From assembly GCA_028554755.1 (NCBI GenBank), contig JAPTOF010000001.1, positions 33,623,501 to 33,687,500 on the forward strand: 64,000 bases of DNA. Reading direction: 5' to 3'. The position numbers and the translations under genes are program-made. Below are positions 22,860 through 33,847 of the stretch, piece after piece. The notes under the pieces are model-generated. The model made no database searches. It was not told the origin of the DNA and saw nothing but the letters and a program-made list of their open reading frames with translations. Origin of the DNA: Cordia subcordata. Its lineage: Eukaryota; Streptophyta; Magnoliopsida; Boraginales; Cordiaceae. How positions within the stretch are numbered: the stretch's first letter is position 1; the number at the start of each line of letters is the position of its first letter.

Positions 22860-23665
22860 TAACACTTCAATTGAACTTACAAAAAACCATTGTAATAGTT
22901 AACTTTTTGCAATAGTTTTGCTATTGTTGTCCAAAAATTAACACATTTTGCAATGCTTTTATAAAATTGTTGCAGTAATTAAATTTTTTGCAATAGTTCT
23001 GAAATCATTGCCTAAAAACCAATATTTTTTGAAATGCTGTTATAAAATCGTCGCAATAGCTAGCTTTTTGCAATAGTTTTGTAACCATTGCTAAAAAATC
23101 AATATCTTTTGCAATGGTTTTATGAAACCATTATCTAAAACTATATATTTTGCAATACTTTTAAAAAACCACTGCAGCAGTTAGCTTCTTTATAGTAGTT
23201 TTTTAGTCATTGTCTAGAAACCAATACTTTTGTCTATCAATATGAACTTTTAGATGAGTTGGCTACTTTAATATAATATTAGAGTTAAATATCAAAAGGT
23301 CATAGGTTCAAATCTTAGTCCTTAACTAAAGAAGAAGAATAATTTTTTTTTAACAATTACTAACTTGCACTATAAATAAACCATTGCTTATATTTTTAAA
23401 AACCATTACAATAACAAACAAAAACTATTAGAGAAAATATGAAAACCATTGCTATTACTATTTTAAACCATTGCAAATGCAAAAATAATCATTACGTAAT
23501 CATGAGATAAAACCATTGCTAAAAATGTCAATTTTATTTATAAATACCATTGCAATAGAGAATAGGCAACGAGTCAATGGCAACAAAACCATTGCATAAA
23601 ATCATTTGCAATGGTTTGTAAGCTTTTTGAAACAATTTTCAAGCATTGCACAAATTAAAAACCGT
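22860..23665. repeat. Field of TTTTGCAATAGTTTT / AACCATTGC repeats
   Basis: About 800 bases hold many variants of TTTTGCAATGGTTTT, mainly in that direction in the left half and as AAACCATTGCAAT in the right half. Dense, oppositely oriented short repeats at the two ends are typical of subterminal regions of CACTA- or Mutator-like non-autonomous elements. No CACTA ends are intact: the left edge reads CACTTCAATTG and the right edge AAACCGTGGTAGTA. A SINE-like piece with GGTTCAAATCTTAG (23311-23324) sits in the middle. Non-coding. Confidence 0.55.
23255..23352 (+). repeat. SINE-like insertion in the repeat field
   Basis: GATGAGTTGGCTACTTTAAT resembles an A-box head and AGGTTCAAATCTTAG a B box, 45-50 bases apart, followed by an A-rich stretch and a T run. 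The sequence interrupts the AACCATTGC repeats, consistent with an insertion. Confidence 0.4.
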
Positions 23666-23670
23666 GGTAG

Positions 23671-23671
<1 letters not shown>

Positions 23672-23712
<41 letters not shown>

Positions 23713-23713
23713 C
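23672..23713. repeat. (TA)n microsatellite
   Basis: Nearly pure TA dinucleotide run with one TG interruption, at the right edge of the AACCATTGC repeat field. Confidence 0.9.
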
Positions 23714-24769
23714 TAGAATAATACCCGTGTGTGTAATGCACAGAAAAAATGCATATAGTATTTTTCTATGTGATCAATTTATATGCTATATGTCATACTA
23801 AAATATAAATAAATTTTGTAACATTTAATTTTTTATGAGTTTTCAATACTATCTATATTTTTTTGTTAGATATTTGAAATAATTGAATAAAATATTTAAA
23901 CTGAAAATAAAATCAGATAATGATCTACTCTAAAAAAAGCAACATAAAAATAATATATTTATTGGAGTTTGACTTATTTTTTTTAAAAAATAATTTATAG
24001 AATCAGCATATATAGCATTAAATGTAAGCATATATACATACATATATAAATATCTATAGATATTAATATCCATATATAAATATAGGTTACAGAAACAAAA
24101 TTTATATATGGATATTAACGAATAAAGATTGATGATAACAATTATGCATTAAGAATTTTCTCATATTGTTACAAAATTGCGAATGAAATTTATTTTTATA
24201 AATTATTCACATTATTTCATTATAATTATATTAGTATTTCGAAATTATTAGTTTTACTCCTAATTAATTGATAACATTATGAAAAATTCATTCTCTATAT
24301 GACTAACTTTGGAATCATGTCCCGCGTTCCGAAATCGAGCTAATTAAGCGAATATGGATTCCCACAAGGTACCTAATTACAAAAGGCATCTGTTTTGATC
24401 AAAAGTTCAAAACTTTACCTTCGTAACTATTTATTGTATCTGGCTCAAGGGGTAGATCTTCATGGCTATTGAAAAATCACTGGAGTTGATCATATGAGCA
24501 AACAAATACAACACTCTGGTAGGTAACCAATTATCATGCATGTGAGATATAATCGACCCAAAAGACATGCATGGATGGACACCTTTCTCATGATTCTCAA
24601 GAAAAATTTTCGTCATGCCTTCGAGTAATAGTGGAAATTTTCAAGATAAATATTCTGTTTATACTAAATCCCGCTGGTAGCTCATCTAACATATGGTTAC
24701 GTACGTGATTGACAAGAAAATCTACTGAAACATGATTTTTTTTTCCCTTTTTCACTATCAACTCAGCCT
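23714..24769. other. AT-rich spacer, no gene seen
   Basis: Contains short TATATAAATAT-type inverted segments around 24000-24115 and otherwise unremarkable sequence. No conserved frame is visible. Confidence 0.4.
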
Positions 24770-24772
24770 CAG

Positions 24773-24962
24773 GGCTCGTCTTGATTTATTTTTTAAGACA
24801 CTTTTTATGTAATTCTTAGAAAAAAAGTATTTTTTTGAAAAGCTTAAATTTCTAATTCAATTTCTAATTAAAAGAAAAGGTTAAAATTGAAGTTTTTAAA
24901 ATTTTATTTTTTTAAAAATTATTTTCAAGAAAAATAAGTCAATTCAAAAAGTCAAACATGAA
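24773..24962. repeat. MITE-like element upstream of the glycine-rich gene
   Basis: Begins GGGCTCGTCTTGATTTATTT and ends AAAATAAGTCAATTCAAAAAG, roughly inverse, with A/T-rich arms that can pair. It lies about 370 bases upstream of the start codon of the glycine-rich protein gene, so it could fall in the promoter region. Confidence 0.4.
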
Positions 24963-25009
24963 ATTGTTTTGAGTACACGTTCACCCCACACGGAGCGAGG
25001 ATATATAGG

Positions 25010-25022
25010 TGTGTGTGTGTGT
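25010..25022. repeat. (GT)n microsatellite
   Basis: A short GTGTGTGTGTGTG run about 310 bases upstream of the glycine-rich protein start. Confidence 0.8.
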
Positions 25023-25196
25023 GACGATGAAATATAATTAATGAGCAATTGCATGGAACAGCTTGATGATCAGTCAATTATCGACCCAAGTAGAGAATGC
25101 ATTAGAAGATCAAGTGGACTTGTCTACAACTTGAAAGCCGTCTGAATTCTGATCGTCAACAGCCAACTGACACAAGAAAATTGGCCACCCCAAATT

Positions 25197-25284
25197 ATTT
25201 ATAAGTCTACACGCATATGCCTTTTATTGCAACACGCCAAAAACCCCATAGTTGCAAGCCTCCTTAACTTTCTACAAATAGATA
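25197..25284 (+). promoter_or_regulatory. Candidate core promoter of the glycine-rich gene
   Basis: Two TATA-like motifs lie upstream of the start codon at 25333: TATTTATAAG (about 25197-25206) and CTACAAATAGATAG (25272-25285). The second, with about 48 bases to the ATG, resembles the common plant TATAAATAGA box with one change; the first gives a longer leader. The sequence cannot decide between them. Confidence 0.4.
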
Positions 25285-25332
25285 GAGCACGTATCAGATT
25301 TTTCATCCTTCTTCAAAAACAATTTCCAGAAA

Positions 25333-25822
25333 ATGGGTTGCAAGGTAGTTGTTTTGGTTTGCCTTAGCTTGGCTATACTTTTCATGATCACCTCAGAGGT
25401 GGCAGCTAGGTACTTGGCTGAGGAGACTTCTGCTTCACTTGACACTAGTATGTTTAATCTTGCTATTTAATGCATAAGCTGTGCAAAAGTTGATGTTCTC
25501 ATTTCACTTTATATTAATCATATTAACACATATTATTGCATGGTACGTTAGCTTACGTGGGTATTTTTGAATATGTTATTGTGCAGCTAAGCAAGATGAG
25601 GAGACAAATGGGGTAAATGATGCCAAGTACCCCGGTGGCGGATATGGAGGCTACCCCGGTGGAGGTTATGGAGGCTACCCTGGCGGTGGTCGTGGTGGTT
25701 ATGGCCGTGGACGTTGCCGCTACGGTTGCTGTCGCCGCGACTACTATGGCGGTTGCAGAAGATGCTGTTCATATGCTGGTGAAGCCATGGATGCAGAGCC
25801 TGCAGCCAAGCCCCATAATTGA
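25333..25822 (+). CDS. Secreted glycine-rich, cysteine-rich protein (GRP class II)
   Basis: Two exons, 25333-25447 and 25587-25822, with a GTATGT...GTGCAG intron of 139 bases, give a 116-residue protein. Residues 1-25 are a signal peptide (MGCK, then a hydrophobic core, ending EVAA), predicting secretion to the cell wall. Residues 26-52 form a polar stretch ([10 protein letters not shown]). Residues 53-76 carry three YPGGG repeats. Residues 82-99 hold six cysteines in the order C-x3-CC-x7-C-x2-CC, then an acidic tail ending KPHN. Signal peptide, glycine repeats and a C-terminal cysteine cluster define class II plant glycine-rich proteins such as Arabidopsis GRP3, known to bind a wall-associated kinase. 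A similar wall or signalling role here is inference. All splice sites and the frame are intact. Confidence 0.93.
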
Positions 25823-25891
25823 AAGGCAACAAAAATAGATTTTGTATGCTTATAAGCTGGTGGAATGTAATACTTATTGTGTACAAGTTTG

Positions 25892-25897
25892 AATAAA
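25892..25897 (+). terminator. Polyadenylation signal of the glycine-rich gene
   Basis: AATAAA lies 70 bases after the stop codon, preceded by T/G-rich sequence (TTATTGTGTACAAGTTTG), as in plant 3' ends. Confidence 0.6.
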
Positions 25898-26453
25898 AGC
25901 ATGCCCATTCATGTCCTGTGGATGGGATTATCTCTTATCGATTTCCTGTTAAGGGTTTTCATTTTTTAACGACCATGAAAATTTCATCTTTGAATCAATA
26001 CCCATTAATAAATAGCCAAGGGTTTACTTTACAGCTAACGTATTAAGTTTTTATTTTTTGTTGAGGTGGTAACTCATCATATGAACTTAACATTAATTAT
26101 CAACCTCGACTCTTATCCTACGTTTTGATTGAGCGAAAATGTGGAGAAGAGATTGGTTAGGGAGGAGTTATTAAACACATTACATATCCTCCCCTTTTTT
26201 TTTGTTTTGTTTTGTTATATTTCTGTTTTTGCTTTTTTTTTTTTAAATACAAGGAAAACTCTGGAACCTGACGATTGGACGTTTGGCGGGATTCGGCTAT
26301 CAATTAATAAACTTCGGGTAGAAGGACCAGTCCCACAACCTAACCTCCAAATAAGTTAGAGAGAAGTCGATATGTAATATTTCATTGGTTTTACATTTAT
26401 ATTTTCCCTCGTTTTGTCCCCGAATATACTATGTATATTCATCTTCGTGTGTG

Positions 26454-26457
<4 letters not shown>

Positions 26458-26491
<34 letters not shown>
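26458..26491. repeat. (TA)n microsatellite
   Basis: Uninterrupted TA dinucleotides, about 17 units, in intergenic sequence. Confidence 0.95.
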
Positions 26492-26494
<3 letters not shown>

Positions 26495-26499
26495 CTATG

Positions 26500-28561
26500 A
26501 AATAAAACTTAAAGAGACATGTCACGTCAACTTTTATTGAGAGAGTATAAGCTAATTTTAAACTTTCGCATGTGATGGTGTGCAAGGTTAAAAAGATCAT
26601 TAATTTTAAAGGCATAAATTATATTATAAGCCCCTAACATTATTAATTTTCTCTAACTAAGCTCTTATTATTTTAAAATATTTAAATTAATTCATAATAT
26701 TTTACCACATAGGCAATTTAGTTCCTAAAAACAATCACGTTAGTTTTTATTAGTCAAGAAATTTTATATCGATCCTTTATATTTAATAAAATTATTCAAA
26801 TTAATACAAATATGAATAAAATAATGAGGACTTTTAATCTATTTAAATTAGTTAATACTATTTTGAGAACATAGTCAAATTAGCCTGTAAATATAGTCAA
26901 AGTTTTTATTATTTCAATATATTTATATTAGTCTTTAATATTTCACAACTTATTTGAATTAGTCCTATTATATAATATGATATTATATGATACATATTTT
27001 AGAGATATAGTACACTAACAAATGAGAGAATTATGTTATAAGTACCATTTTTTTTTAAGTTAGTCCCTATTATTTTTAAAGATTCAAATAAGAATAATGG
27101 TACAAAAATTATTACAAAAAATAAAATGATATTTAGTAATTCTTCTATATAATTATACTATTATAGTAGTAGCAGTACTAGATGGTGGTGGTGGTGGTGG
27201 TGGTGATGCTTCATCAAAATTTAAGAGACTTTAGAAGATGCCATGCCATTTTTAATTAAGTTTTTTTGTTTATTTCTATTAAATAGTCTTTAATACTAAT
27301 AAATCTCTATGATCACTCCAGGTCCCGTTATTTTCTTTTATGTTTGGTCATTATTATTTTGAAATATCCAAATCAATCATGATTTTTTTAAGAAACATTC
27401 AATTTAACTCCTATCATTAAATATTTAACTAAATATGACTAAAATAACTTTACTAATTTGGTGAACTAAAAGTATTCTTTAATTGTACATATTTACTAAA
27501 TAAAATAGTTAAGACATGTCATTGCATTATTCAAGTGAATATTAATAGTCATAACTGATTTTTGAACGTAATGGTATCATATTAATATGATATTTCAAAA
27601 AATAAAAATAAAAATAAAAATAAAAAGCACTAGAATTAATTTTTATAGCTATTTAGAAATATAAAAAAACACACAAAAATCTAAAAATAACAAAAAAAAT
27701 CACATTTATAAATATTTATAAACTAAAAAACACACAGAGAACTTAAATAAGGGATATGAATGCACTAATTTGTGTTAATAGGTATATTTAACTTTATTTT
27801 AAATAAAGTTTTTAATTGGGTCAAATATAAAGGAACTTTTCCTTAATAATAGGAAGAACAAATTGCCTAATTATAACTAATTGAAAAAAAAAAGACATAT
27901 AGAGAAATAGTAAATTGCAAAGAAAATAGAAAAAAGAGAATTTTACAATTTTCCTAATTATAATCTATCAGGAAGCTGATTTTTATTTTAAGAGACTTTA
28001 TTTTATAAATTACTACTGTTCATGTTAAGCTAAAGAATATGATTATTTTATGGAGATCACGTTATTATTTCATTCACTGTCAATAAGTGAAAATTTTATT
28101 TTGGCTCATTTTTATTTATATATGTCCAATATTTGAAAATTAGTTTACAAGTTATTTTATTATACGTTTTCTCGTATTTGAAACTTATTGGATATTTTTA
28201 GAGGAGTTAAAGCCCATGTTCTGCGATATATGATTTTAGGATAATGGTCGGATCCAGTTTGGGATCTTGGATATTGAATGATGTGCCAAATTTAGGTGTC
28301 GTTAGTTTCATTTTGGGCGCATATGGCATATTGGATCTGATATTACTATGTTGGTTTTCATGGATATCTATATATTTTGAATATTTTAATTTAATTATAT
28401 TGATTATTGGTAAAATTTGATTTCCAAGCTAATATGTGTTACTCTTATACAAATGCTAATCAATATGGTTTACAGATTTGATTACTTGTGTTTAAAGCTT
28501 GAATATGTATAAATTTGAAGTGCTCTCATATAGTATAGGAATGAATATTCTAATTGGTTAT
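26500..28561. other. AT-rich spacer with degenerate repeats
   Basis: Contains repeated phrases like TTAGTCCCTATTATTTT and AATTAGTC in several variants (26600-27080), a (TGG)n run at 27183-27206, and an (AAAAT)n tract near 27599-27626. No protein-like frame is present. Confidence 0.5.
27183..27206. repeat. (TGG)n microsatellite
   Basis: Eight TGG units, bounded by GA and TGATG. The surroundings are closed in the frames it would serve, so it is not a coding glycine or tryptophan run. Confidence 0.92.
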
Positions 28562-28851
28562 TGTAGAAAATAGAAAAAATACAATTATGTTATGAGGACC
28601 GTACCACCAATGTTGGCTTTCGAAAAGAAACACTTGTAAACATTACATGTTGAATTCTTAATGTATAGTGAATACAATAAGAGAGCATATTTACACATCT
28701 CATAACTTAGTGACCAAGATAAAAAAAATACACTAATAAGGTAATTAATTAATATATTAACGAAAACTAACACAAAAAGGACACGAACTTAATTATTGCC
28801 TAATCTAATGCAAAAAAAAAATAGCATTAATAACCAAGATATTTTTCAACA
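28562..28851 (-). repeat. 3' LTR (minus orientation)
   Basis: Begins TGTAGAAAATAG and ends TTTTTCAACA in plus-strand order; reading on the minus strand it starts TGTTGAAAAATATC, next to the purine tract. It is the uninterrupted LTR of the pair. Confidence 0.75.
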
Positions 28852-29696
28852 ACCCCCTTAAACTCAAGTGGTCTAACGGAGACCAACTTGAGTTTGATAA
28901 CTGAATTGTTGAATAGTTCAGTAACATTGAATAAACGGATCATGGAATAAGTTCATCTACATCAAAACTCGAATTGAAAAAACGAGAAAACTTGGAAAAA
29001 AAACTTAAAACCTTCAAAATGGTAACTGAACTTGATGATGATGCACTACCACAACACGGTCACAGTAGTAAACGACATTAGGGTGTGACAACATGATCAC
29101 CGGTAAATGACAATATGGTCTACAACATAGTCACTAAGTAATTGACAATTAAGTATGACAAATTGGTCACTAGTAAATGACAGTAGACTGATAATTTAGG
29201 TTATCAATAATGTCCTTATTTTATGGTATTAGATTAGATAATAATTAAGTTTTTTTTTCTTTTTTTTTGACAGAAAAAGGCAAAAAATAAAAAATGAAAT
29301 TAAATGCTGATGCTACAGATGACTAGACAGGATAGATGACGTGGCCTACTGACATTGCAATTAGCTTTTTAAACAGTGATGTGGTGCTGACTTGGCATTG
29401 GCTGTGGTAATGACATGTTTAACTATACACAAAGAAACAGAAAAAGTCAACACAGAAGTTGCCTGTCTGATCAGCTTGTGCTGGGGCGTGTTAGCTCTGT
29501 TTGAGGTGATCTTGGTATCACCAAAATTGTCCCGAAGCACTCTTCAAGCTGGGAGGGTGTGTGTGGCTTTTTGCTAGTAGAAAAATTGGAGAAAACAATT
29601 TGCAAGAGTACATTCCTGTCACTTGCGGCTTAGTTCACACAATTTTGCCAGACGAGAACAGTGGTACATGCTACCAGCATGATAACTCTTATACCA

Positions 29697-30728
29697 TGTA
29701 AAAAATATAAAAAATAGAAACGAGTATGTGTATTAAAGGCTATTGGAGCCATCACATTAATAGTGGCTTTAGAAAAGAAACACCTATAGAAATTATACGT
29801 AAATTGTTAATATATAGCAAATACCAATAGTGGATTCAAAGGGGGCAAGTAGGGGCAATAGGCCCCTAGCCCAAAAAGATGTTAAAAGGAATATTGTTTT
29901 GTGTATTTTTTTAGTAAAAAATAAGTATTTATTTGTATTTTTGCCCCTCCTAATTCAAAAAAAAAAAATAGTGATTATGTAATTTTATTATTTATTTCTT
30001 TTATTTAAAAGGTTGTTAAGGTTAATTACCAATTTAAAATCTCAAATGTTGTCGATTATTTAGTTGATTTTAATAATTCTCAATAACAATATCATAAACT
30101 CTTTGCAAAAAATTCAATTAGTGATATTTAAACTTTGTATCTTTATTAATTATTTTGTTTCTTAGTAATAATATATTTTATACAAAAAGAATTGCAGTCA
30201 ATAATTTAAGTATTGATCTTTTTATTATTTTTGTGCCATATAGGAGAAGTGTCGCTATGTAACATATATACTCAAATATGTTTAGAGAATTTGAAATATT
30301 TTTTTATTTGCTTATTATATATGTGTTGTGGGTGAATGTATGTATGTATCGCAGCCTAAGCTTAAAGACTTAGTAATATTCGTGGCTACTTATCCCTTCG
30401 ATCTTATATCTTGAGCCTCTTATGGTATCAGAGCCATACATAACATTTTCTATAAGATATATATTTAAAAGTTTTTATTAATTTTTTGAGTAAAAAATTC
30501 TTTAGTACTTTGCCCCCTATACTTAAATCTTGGCTCCATCACTGGCGAATAAAATAGGATAGCTTATTTATAGGCCTTATAACTTAGTGACCATGATTAG
30601 ACAGCTACACTAATAAAATAACTAATATACTAAGCAAAACTAACACAAAAAAGAAAAAAACTTGATTATTGACTAATTTAATACCATAAAATATAGAATA
30701 ACATTAATAATCAAAATATTATTCAATA
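29697..30728 (-). repeat. 5' LTR (minus orientation), interrupted
   Basis: Starts TGTAAAAAATAT beside the primer site; its partner sequence resumes after 30545 with ATAAAATAGGATAGC and ends ATTATTCAATA, where the expected terminal CA has mutated. Confidence 0.65.
29828..30545. mobile_element. Insert within the LTR (GGGGGCAAG...GGCTCCATCACTG type)
   Basis: Bounded by AGTGGATTCAAAGGGGGC on the left and an approximate inverse, GCCCCC-like CCCCTATACTTAAATC then TTGGCTCCATCACTG, on the right. Such paired ends occur in short plant DNA elements. The interior contains TATGGTATCAGAGCC near 30423, which looks like an LTR-element primer site, so it may itself be composite. No frame is present. Confidence 0.45.
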
Positions 30729-31347
30729 GATATATAAAATGTTAGAAACAGATGTGAATGAAAAATTCGATGATAAAATTTGTAAATTAGTGATCCAATT
30801 ATTTAATTTATGGCTAATTTATCATCATATTGCAAATTGAGAACATGTTTGACTTTATCATGGAGCTTGAAATCTGATAAGCAAAGCTTTACATATGCGT
30901 ATGTTACAAGAATATAGATGACATGGTCTATCATGACGACCAATATCATAAGGTAATAATTGCATGCAATTCAAATGGTTGTATCAGCAATTAAAGTGTA
31001 TTGATGTTATGAACGTTATACTTGAAATTAGCATTTATTTTTGTGAAACTCTGTGAATGTCTCATTGCCCATTTAAGCTCCTATTATGATGGTATTTAAT
31101 TGGTTACATTTGCTTTTCCTATATATAGCCTTGGTTGTATAGCTTTTCAATATGGAAAAAATCCAAGAGTCTTCCTTGCTTATATTCTGCATATAGTAGC
31201 ATATAGATTCCATTTTTTAATTTTCAAGAGAGAGTTCATTACTACTGTTTACAAGCTCTTGCAAAGGTATACTATCTAATATAAGAGGTAAAACCATTGT
31301 ATCTTGGGAGAGATTCGCCACGACCCTTAGCACCATTGTAAGGACGT
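30729..31347. other. Spacer between two LTR elements
   Basis: AT-rich. No gene, RNA or repeat end recognised. Confidence 0.4.
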
Positions 31348-31639
31348 TGTTGAATGTGACCCGTATTACATAATTAATATGTGTTCTTTTCCTTGTAAAA
31401 TACTGATTAGGATATTTGTGTACTATAAATAGGGGTTAGGACATTTTATTAGGTGCCTTAGGGCTACACTCCATGGGGGGTGTGGGGTGAGAGAAATCAT
31501 AGTAAGCCTTGTAGTATTTGTGATCAATAATAAATTATTCTCTGCTGCTCATGAACGTAGGCTTTAAAGCCGAATCACGTAATTCTCCTGTGTCCGTTTT
31601 CTTCTCGTATTTTTCGTGTTTGCATGTTTTTTCCTAACA
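31348..31639 (+). repeat. 5' LTR of the copia element
   Basis: Contains CTATAAATAGG near 31423-31433, a TATA box for element transcription, and AATAATAAATTATTC near 31526-31540, possibly the polyadenylation region. It ends TTCCTAACA immediately before the primer site. Confidence 0.9.
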
Positions 31640-32525
31640 AACTGGTATCAGAGCTTGGTACTAATTTGCTGCGAGAGGGAGAAAGAAAAATCAAAACTCA
31701 CTGTGAAACCAAAATTGCTCAAACCAAACAGTGCCTAACCAAACAAAGGTATTTGCTCAGCGAGGAGTGCTCCGGTACTATCTACGTTAAGCGTTGGTGG
31801 CTGGAGTGGAAACTTACGTCAACGGATCGTGGTTCGTGTTTGGGTTTGAAGAACAAGCGAAGAAGATAGAGTTCGCGTGCTCTTGAGGTTGGTTTTGGGT
31901 ATTCAGGTATTTTTTTTTTGGAATTGGTTCAAGTTTGTAAAGCAGGTTTAAGGTTTGGGTTTTGGGCTTTGGCTCTGGGTTTTTTGGATCGGGCCTGGGT
32001 AGTGGCCTTGTCCAACTCGGCTAGGTCTTGGGTCTTGGGTTAATTAGCTTTTTTTTTTTTTTTTGGCTTGGGTTCTAGGCTAGAAAAATATTAAAATTTC
32101 TTTTTTGGGTTTGGGCTTGGGTTAGTCCAAAAGAATAAAAAAAGGGAGAATATTTTTCTATTTGAGCTTAGATTTAGTTCAGAAACAAAAAACAAAAAAT
32201 CTGACTACTTGACCTGTTTGACCGCATTGACCTGGGTTGACCGGGTTTGACTTTGACCGTTGACCGAGGGTTGACCGGGTTTGACCAGAGATTTACCCCC
32301 ATGTTTTTTGACGTGATGAGTCCGTTTTTGGGCTCTGTTTTTCCAGATTCTGCTCCAAAGTGCATGTTTAGGGACGGTGTTGACTTTGACCAATGGGTTT
32401 GACTTTGACCGATGTTGACCAAAGTTGATCGGGGGTGTTCCTAAGGTTTTTCAACATGCTGAATCCGGTTTTGCAGTCTGTTGAGCCAAATTCAATCCCG
32501 AAAGGTGAGTTTTGAGCAAACGAAG
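31640..32525 (+). other. Copia leader between primer site and gag
   Basis: Begins with the primer-binding site (TGGTATCAGAGC, 31643-31654). The leader is T/G-rich and holds a repeat-like series of TTGACC and TTTGACTTTGACC phrases around 32205-32430. That array is not coding in a consistent frame and gives rise to misleading minus-strand frames. Confidence 0.7.
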
Positions 32526-33037
32526 ATGTCTTCCACAGGTGAAAAGTTTGAAATCGAGAAGTTTAACGGGAGAATGAGTTTCAGTCTATAGAGGATCAGA
32601 TTCAAGGCATTTATGACAATGTAAGGACTTTGAAAAGTCATTGAAAAAGTGATCCCAGAGAAGACGGAACCAGCATCAAGATAAGAACTCGATTGCTGAG
32701 AAGACAACAGCAGTTGAGGCTTGGAATAGTTTGGTAGAATTGTATGCATCTAAATCTCTCACAAACCGCCTCTACTTGAAAAAGCGATTGTATCATCTTA
32801 GAATGAAAGAAGGTGCATCACTAAAACAACACCTTGATGAGTTTACCTCTTGTTTTATTGCTTTGAAGGATGTGGGTGTTAAAATTGATGACAAAGACCA
32901 AGCTATGATCCTATTATGCTTCTTACCGCCTTCATATATGAACTTTGTGGACACTATGTTGTACGGGAGGGGTAAAATTACCTTTGAAGATGTGATTGCT
33001 TCATTAAAATCGAAGGATCTTCAAACACATATATTCT
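32526..33037 (+). pseudogene. gag: Copia gag, N-terminal part (broken)
   Basis: The start at 32526 reads MSSTGEKFEIEKFNGR, the usual opening of this copia gag type, but TAG and other stops follow within 25 codons. A readable section from about 32725 holds WNSLVELYASKSLTNRLYL and the conserved LKQHLDEFTS and LLCFLPPSY motifs of the UBN2-type gag domain, ending at a TAG (33037-33039). It would form the virus-like particle shell if intact. Several stops and frame changes make it a pseudogene. Confidence 0.88.
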
Positions 33038-33071
33038 AGGACATTGGGAAGAAGTTCATGGGGAGGGTTTA

Positions 33072-33338
33072 GTGAGTAGAGGGAGATCAGAGAATAGAGA
33101 GGGATCTTCGTGTAGAAAGAAAAGCAAGTCAAGGTCAAAATCAAGAACAAGAAAGCTACGCTATTTCAAGTGTGGTGAGAAAGGTCACATTAAGAAAGAA
33201 TGTCCAACATTGAAAAAGGGAAAGAAAAAGGTGGAAAATTCAGCTAATGTGGCAGAGAGTGCTGACAGTGATGGGGAGAACTCGAGTAGTACCGGGGATG
33301 TTTTGACTGTGAGTGCATCACAGTGGCATAATCAATGA
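33072..33338 (+). pseudogene. Copia gag nucleocapsid section
   Basis: Basic R/K/S-rich stretch (SCRKKSKSRSKSRTRK) followed by a zinc knuckle, YFKCGEKGHIKKEC. The first cysteine of the C-x2-C-x4-H-x4-C knuckle is replaced by tyrosine, so metal binding would be impaired. An acidic serine-rich linker and a TGA (33336-33338) follow, which in an intact element would continue into the protease. Confidence 0.85.
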
Positions 33339-33847
33339 TTCTTGATACTGGTGCAACATTCCATATGTGTCCTAGGGATGACTGGTTCTCTTCTTATTTC
33401 AAAAGAGAAGGGAAAGTCTTTCTAGGCAATGATCTTTCGTTGAAGGTGGAGGGAATGGGCATCATAAATATCAAGATGTTTGATGGTATTACAAGATCTC
33501 TCGAGTGTTGGCATGTACCGGAGCTGAAAAAGAACTTGATTTCTCTTGGGCATTTAGATTTTCATGGGTACAAATTCCGAAGTGAGAATGGAGTCTTAAA
33601 GGTGACCAAATGTGCTATTGTGCTCTTGAAAAGGAACTTGACTGGCGGCCTATATGTTCTTCAAGGTAATACATTTATAGGTGTTGTAGCTGTTGCATTC
33701 GAGAAGAGTGATAATGACACCACGCAGTTATGGCACAAGAGGTTAAGCCATATGAGCGAGAGGGGATTGACCGAACTGAGCAAGAGATATTTGCTTTGTG
33801 GACAAAGAACTGGAAAGCTTGACTTCTGCGAGCATTGTGTTTTTTGA
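33335..33847 (+). pseudogene. pol: Copia pol: protease and GAG-pre-integrase
   Basis: ILDTGATFHMC carries the D-T-G/A active site of the aspartic protease. It continues through LECWHVPELKKNLISLGHLD to LWHKRLSHMSERGL, the GAG-pre-integrase zinc-binding H-x3-H segment, with the matching C-x2-C at FCEHC. A TGA at 33845 stops the frame inside the integrase region. The overlap of four bases with the preceding stop shows where a frame shift or mutation separates gag and pol. Confidence 0.9.

Larger units (their letters stand above)
28562..30728 (-). mobile_element. Minus-strand non-autonomous LTR element
   Basis: Two LTR-like ends align: 28562-28851 and 29697-30728, sharing AAAAGAAACAC, CATAACTTAGTGACCA and AACTAACACAAAAA. 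On the minus strand the first LTR is followed by TGGTATAAGAGTTA (29696 down to 29683), close to the initiator-tRNA primer site, and a GGGGGT purine tract lies just before the other LTR at 28852-28860. Flanking 5-mers GTTAT and GATAT differ by one base. The interior (28852-29696) encodes no gag or pol. The right LTR is interrupted by a roughly 720-base insert at about 29828-30545. It is old and non-autonomous. Confidence 0.75.

Noticed and set aside
25587..25886. Minus-strand frame over the second exon of the glycine-rich gene, histidine-rich
   Set aside because: It is the antisense shadow of the glycine and tyrosine codon repeats; the sense strand has a signal peptide, splice sites and a known domain layout.
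29392..29577. Plus-strand 61-codon frame inside the minus-strand LTR element
   Set aside because: It has no family features and lies in the non-coding interior, antisense to the element.
32174..32422. Minus-strand frame with repeated SQTRSTQVN-like phrases
   Set aside because: It comes from the TTGACC repeat series in the copia leader; no family features and no start context.
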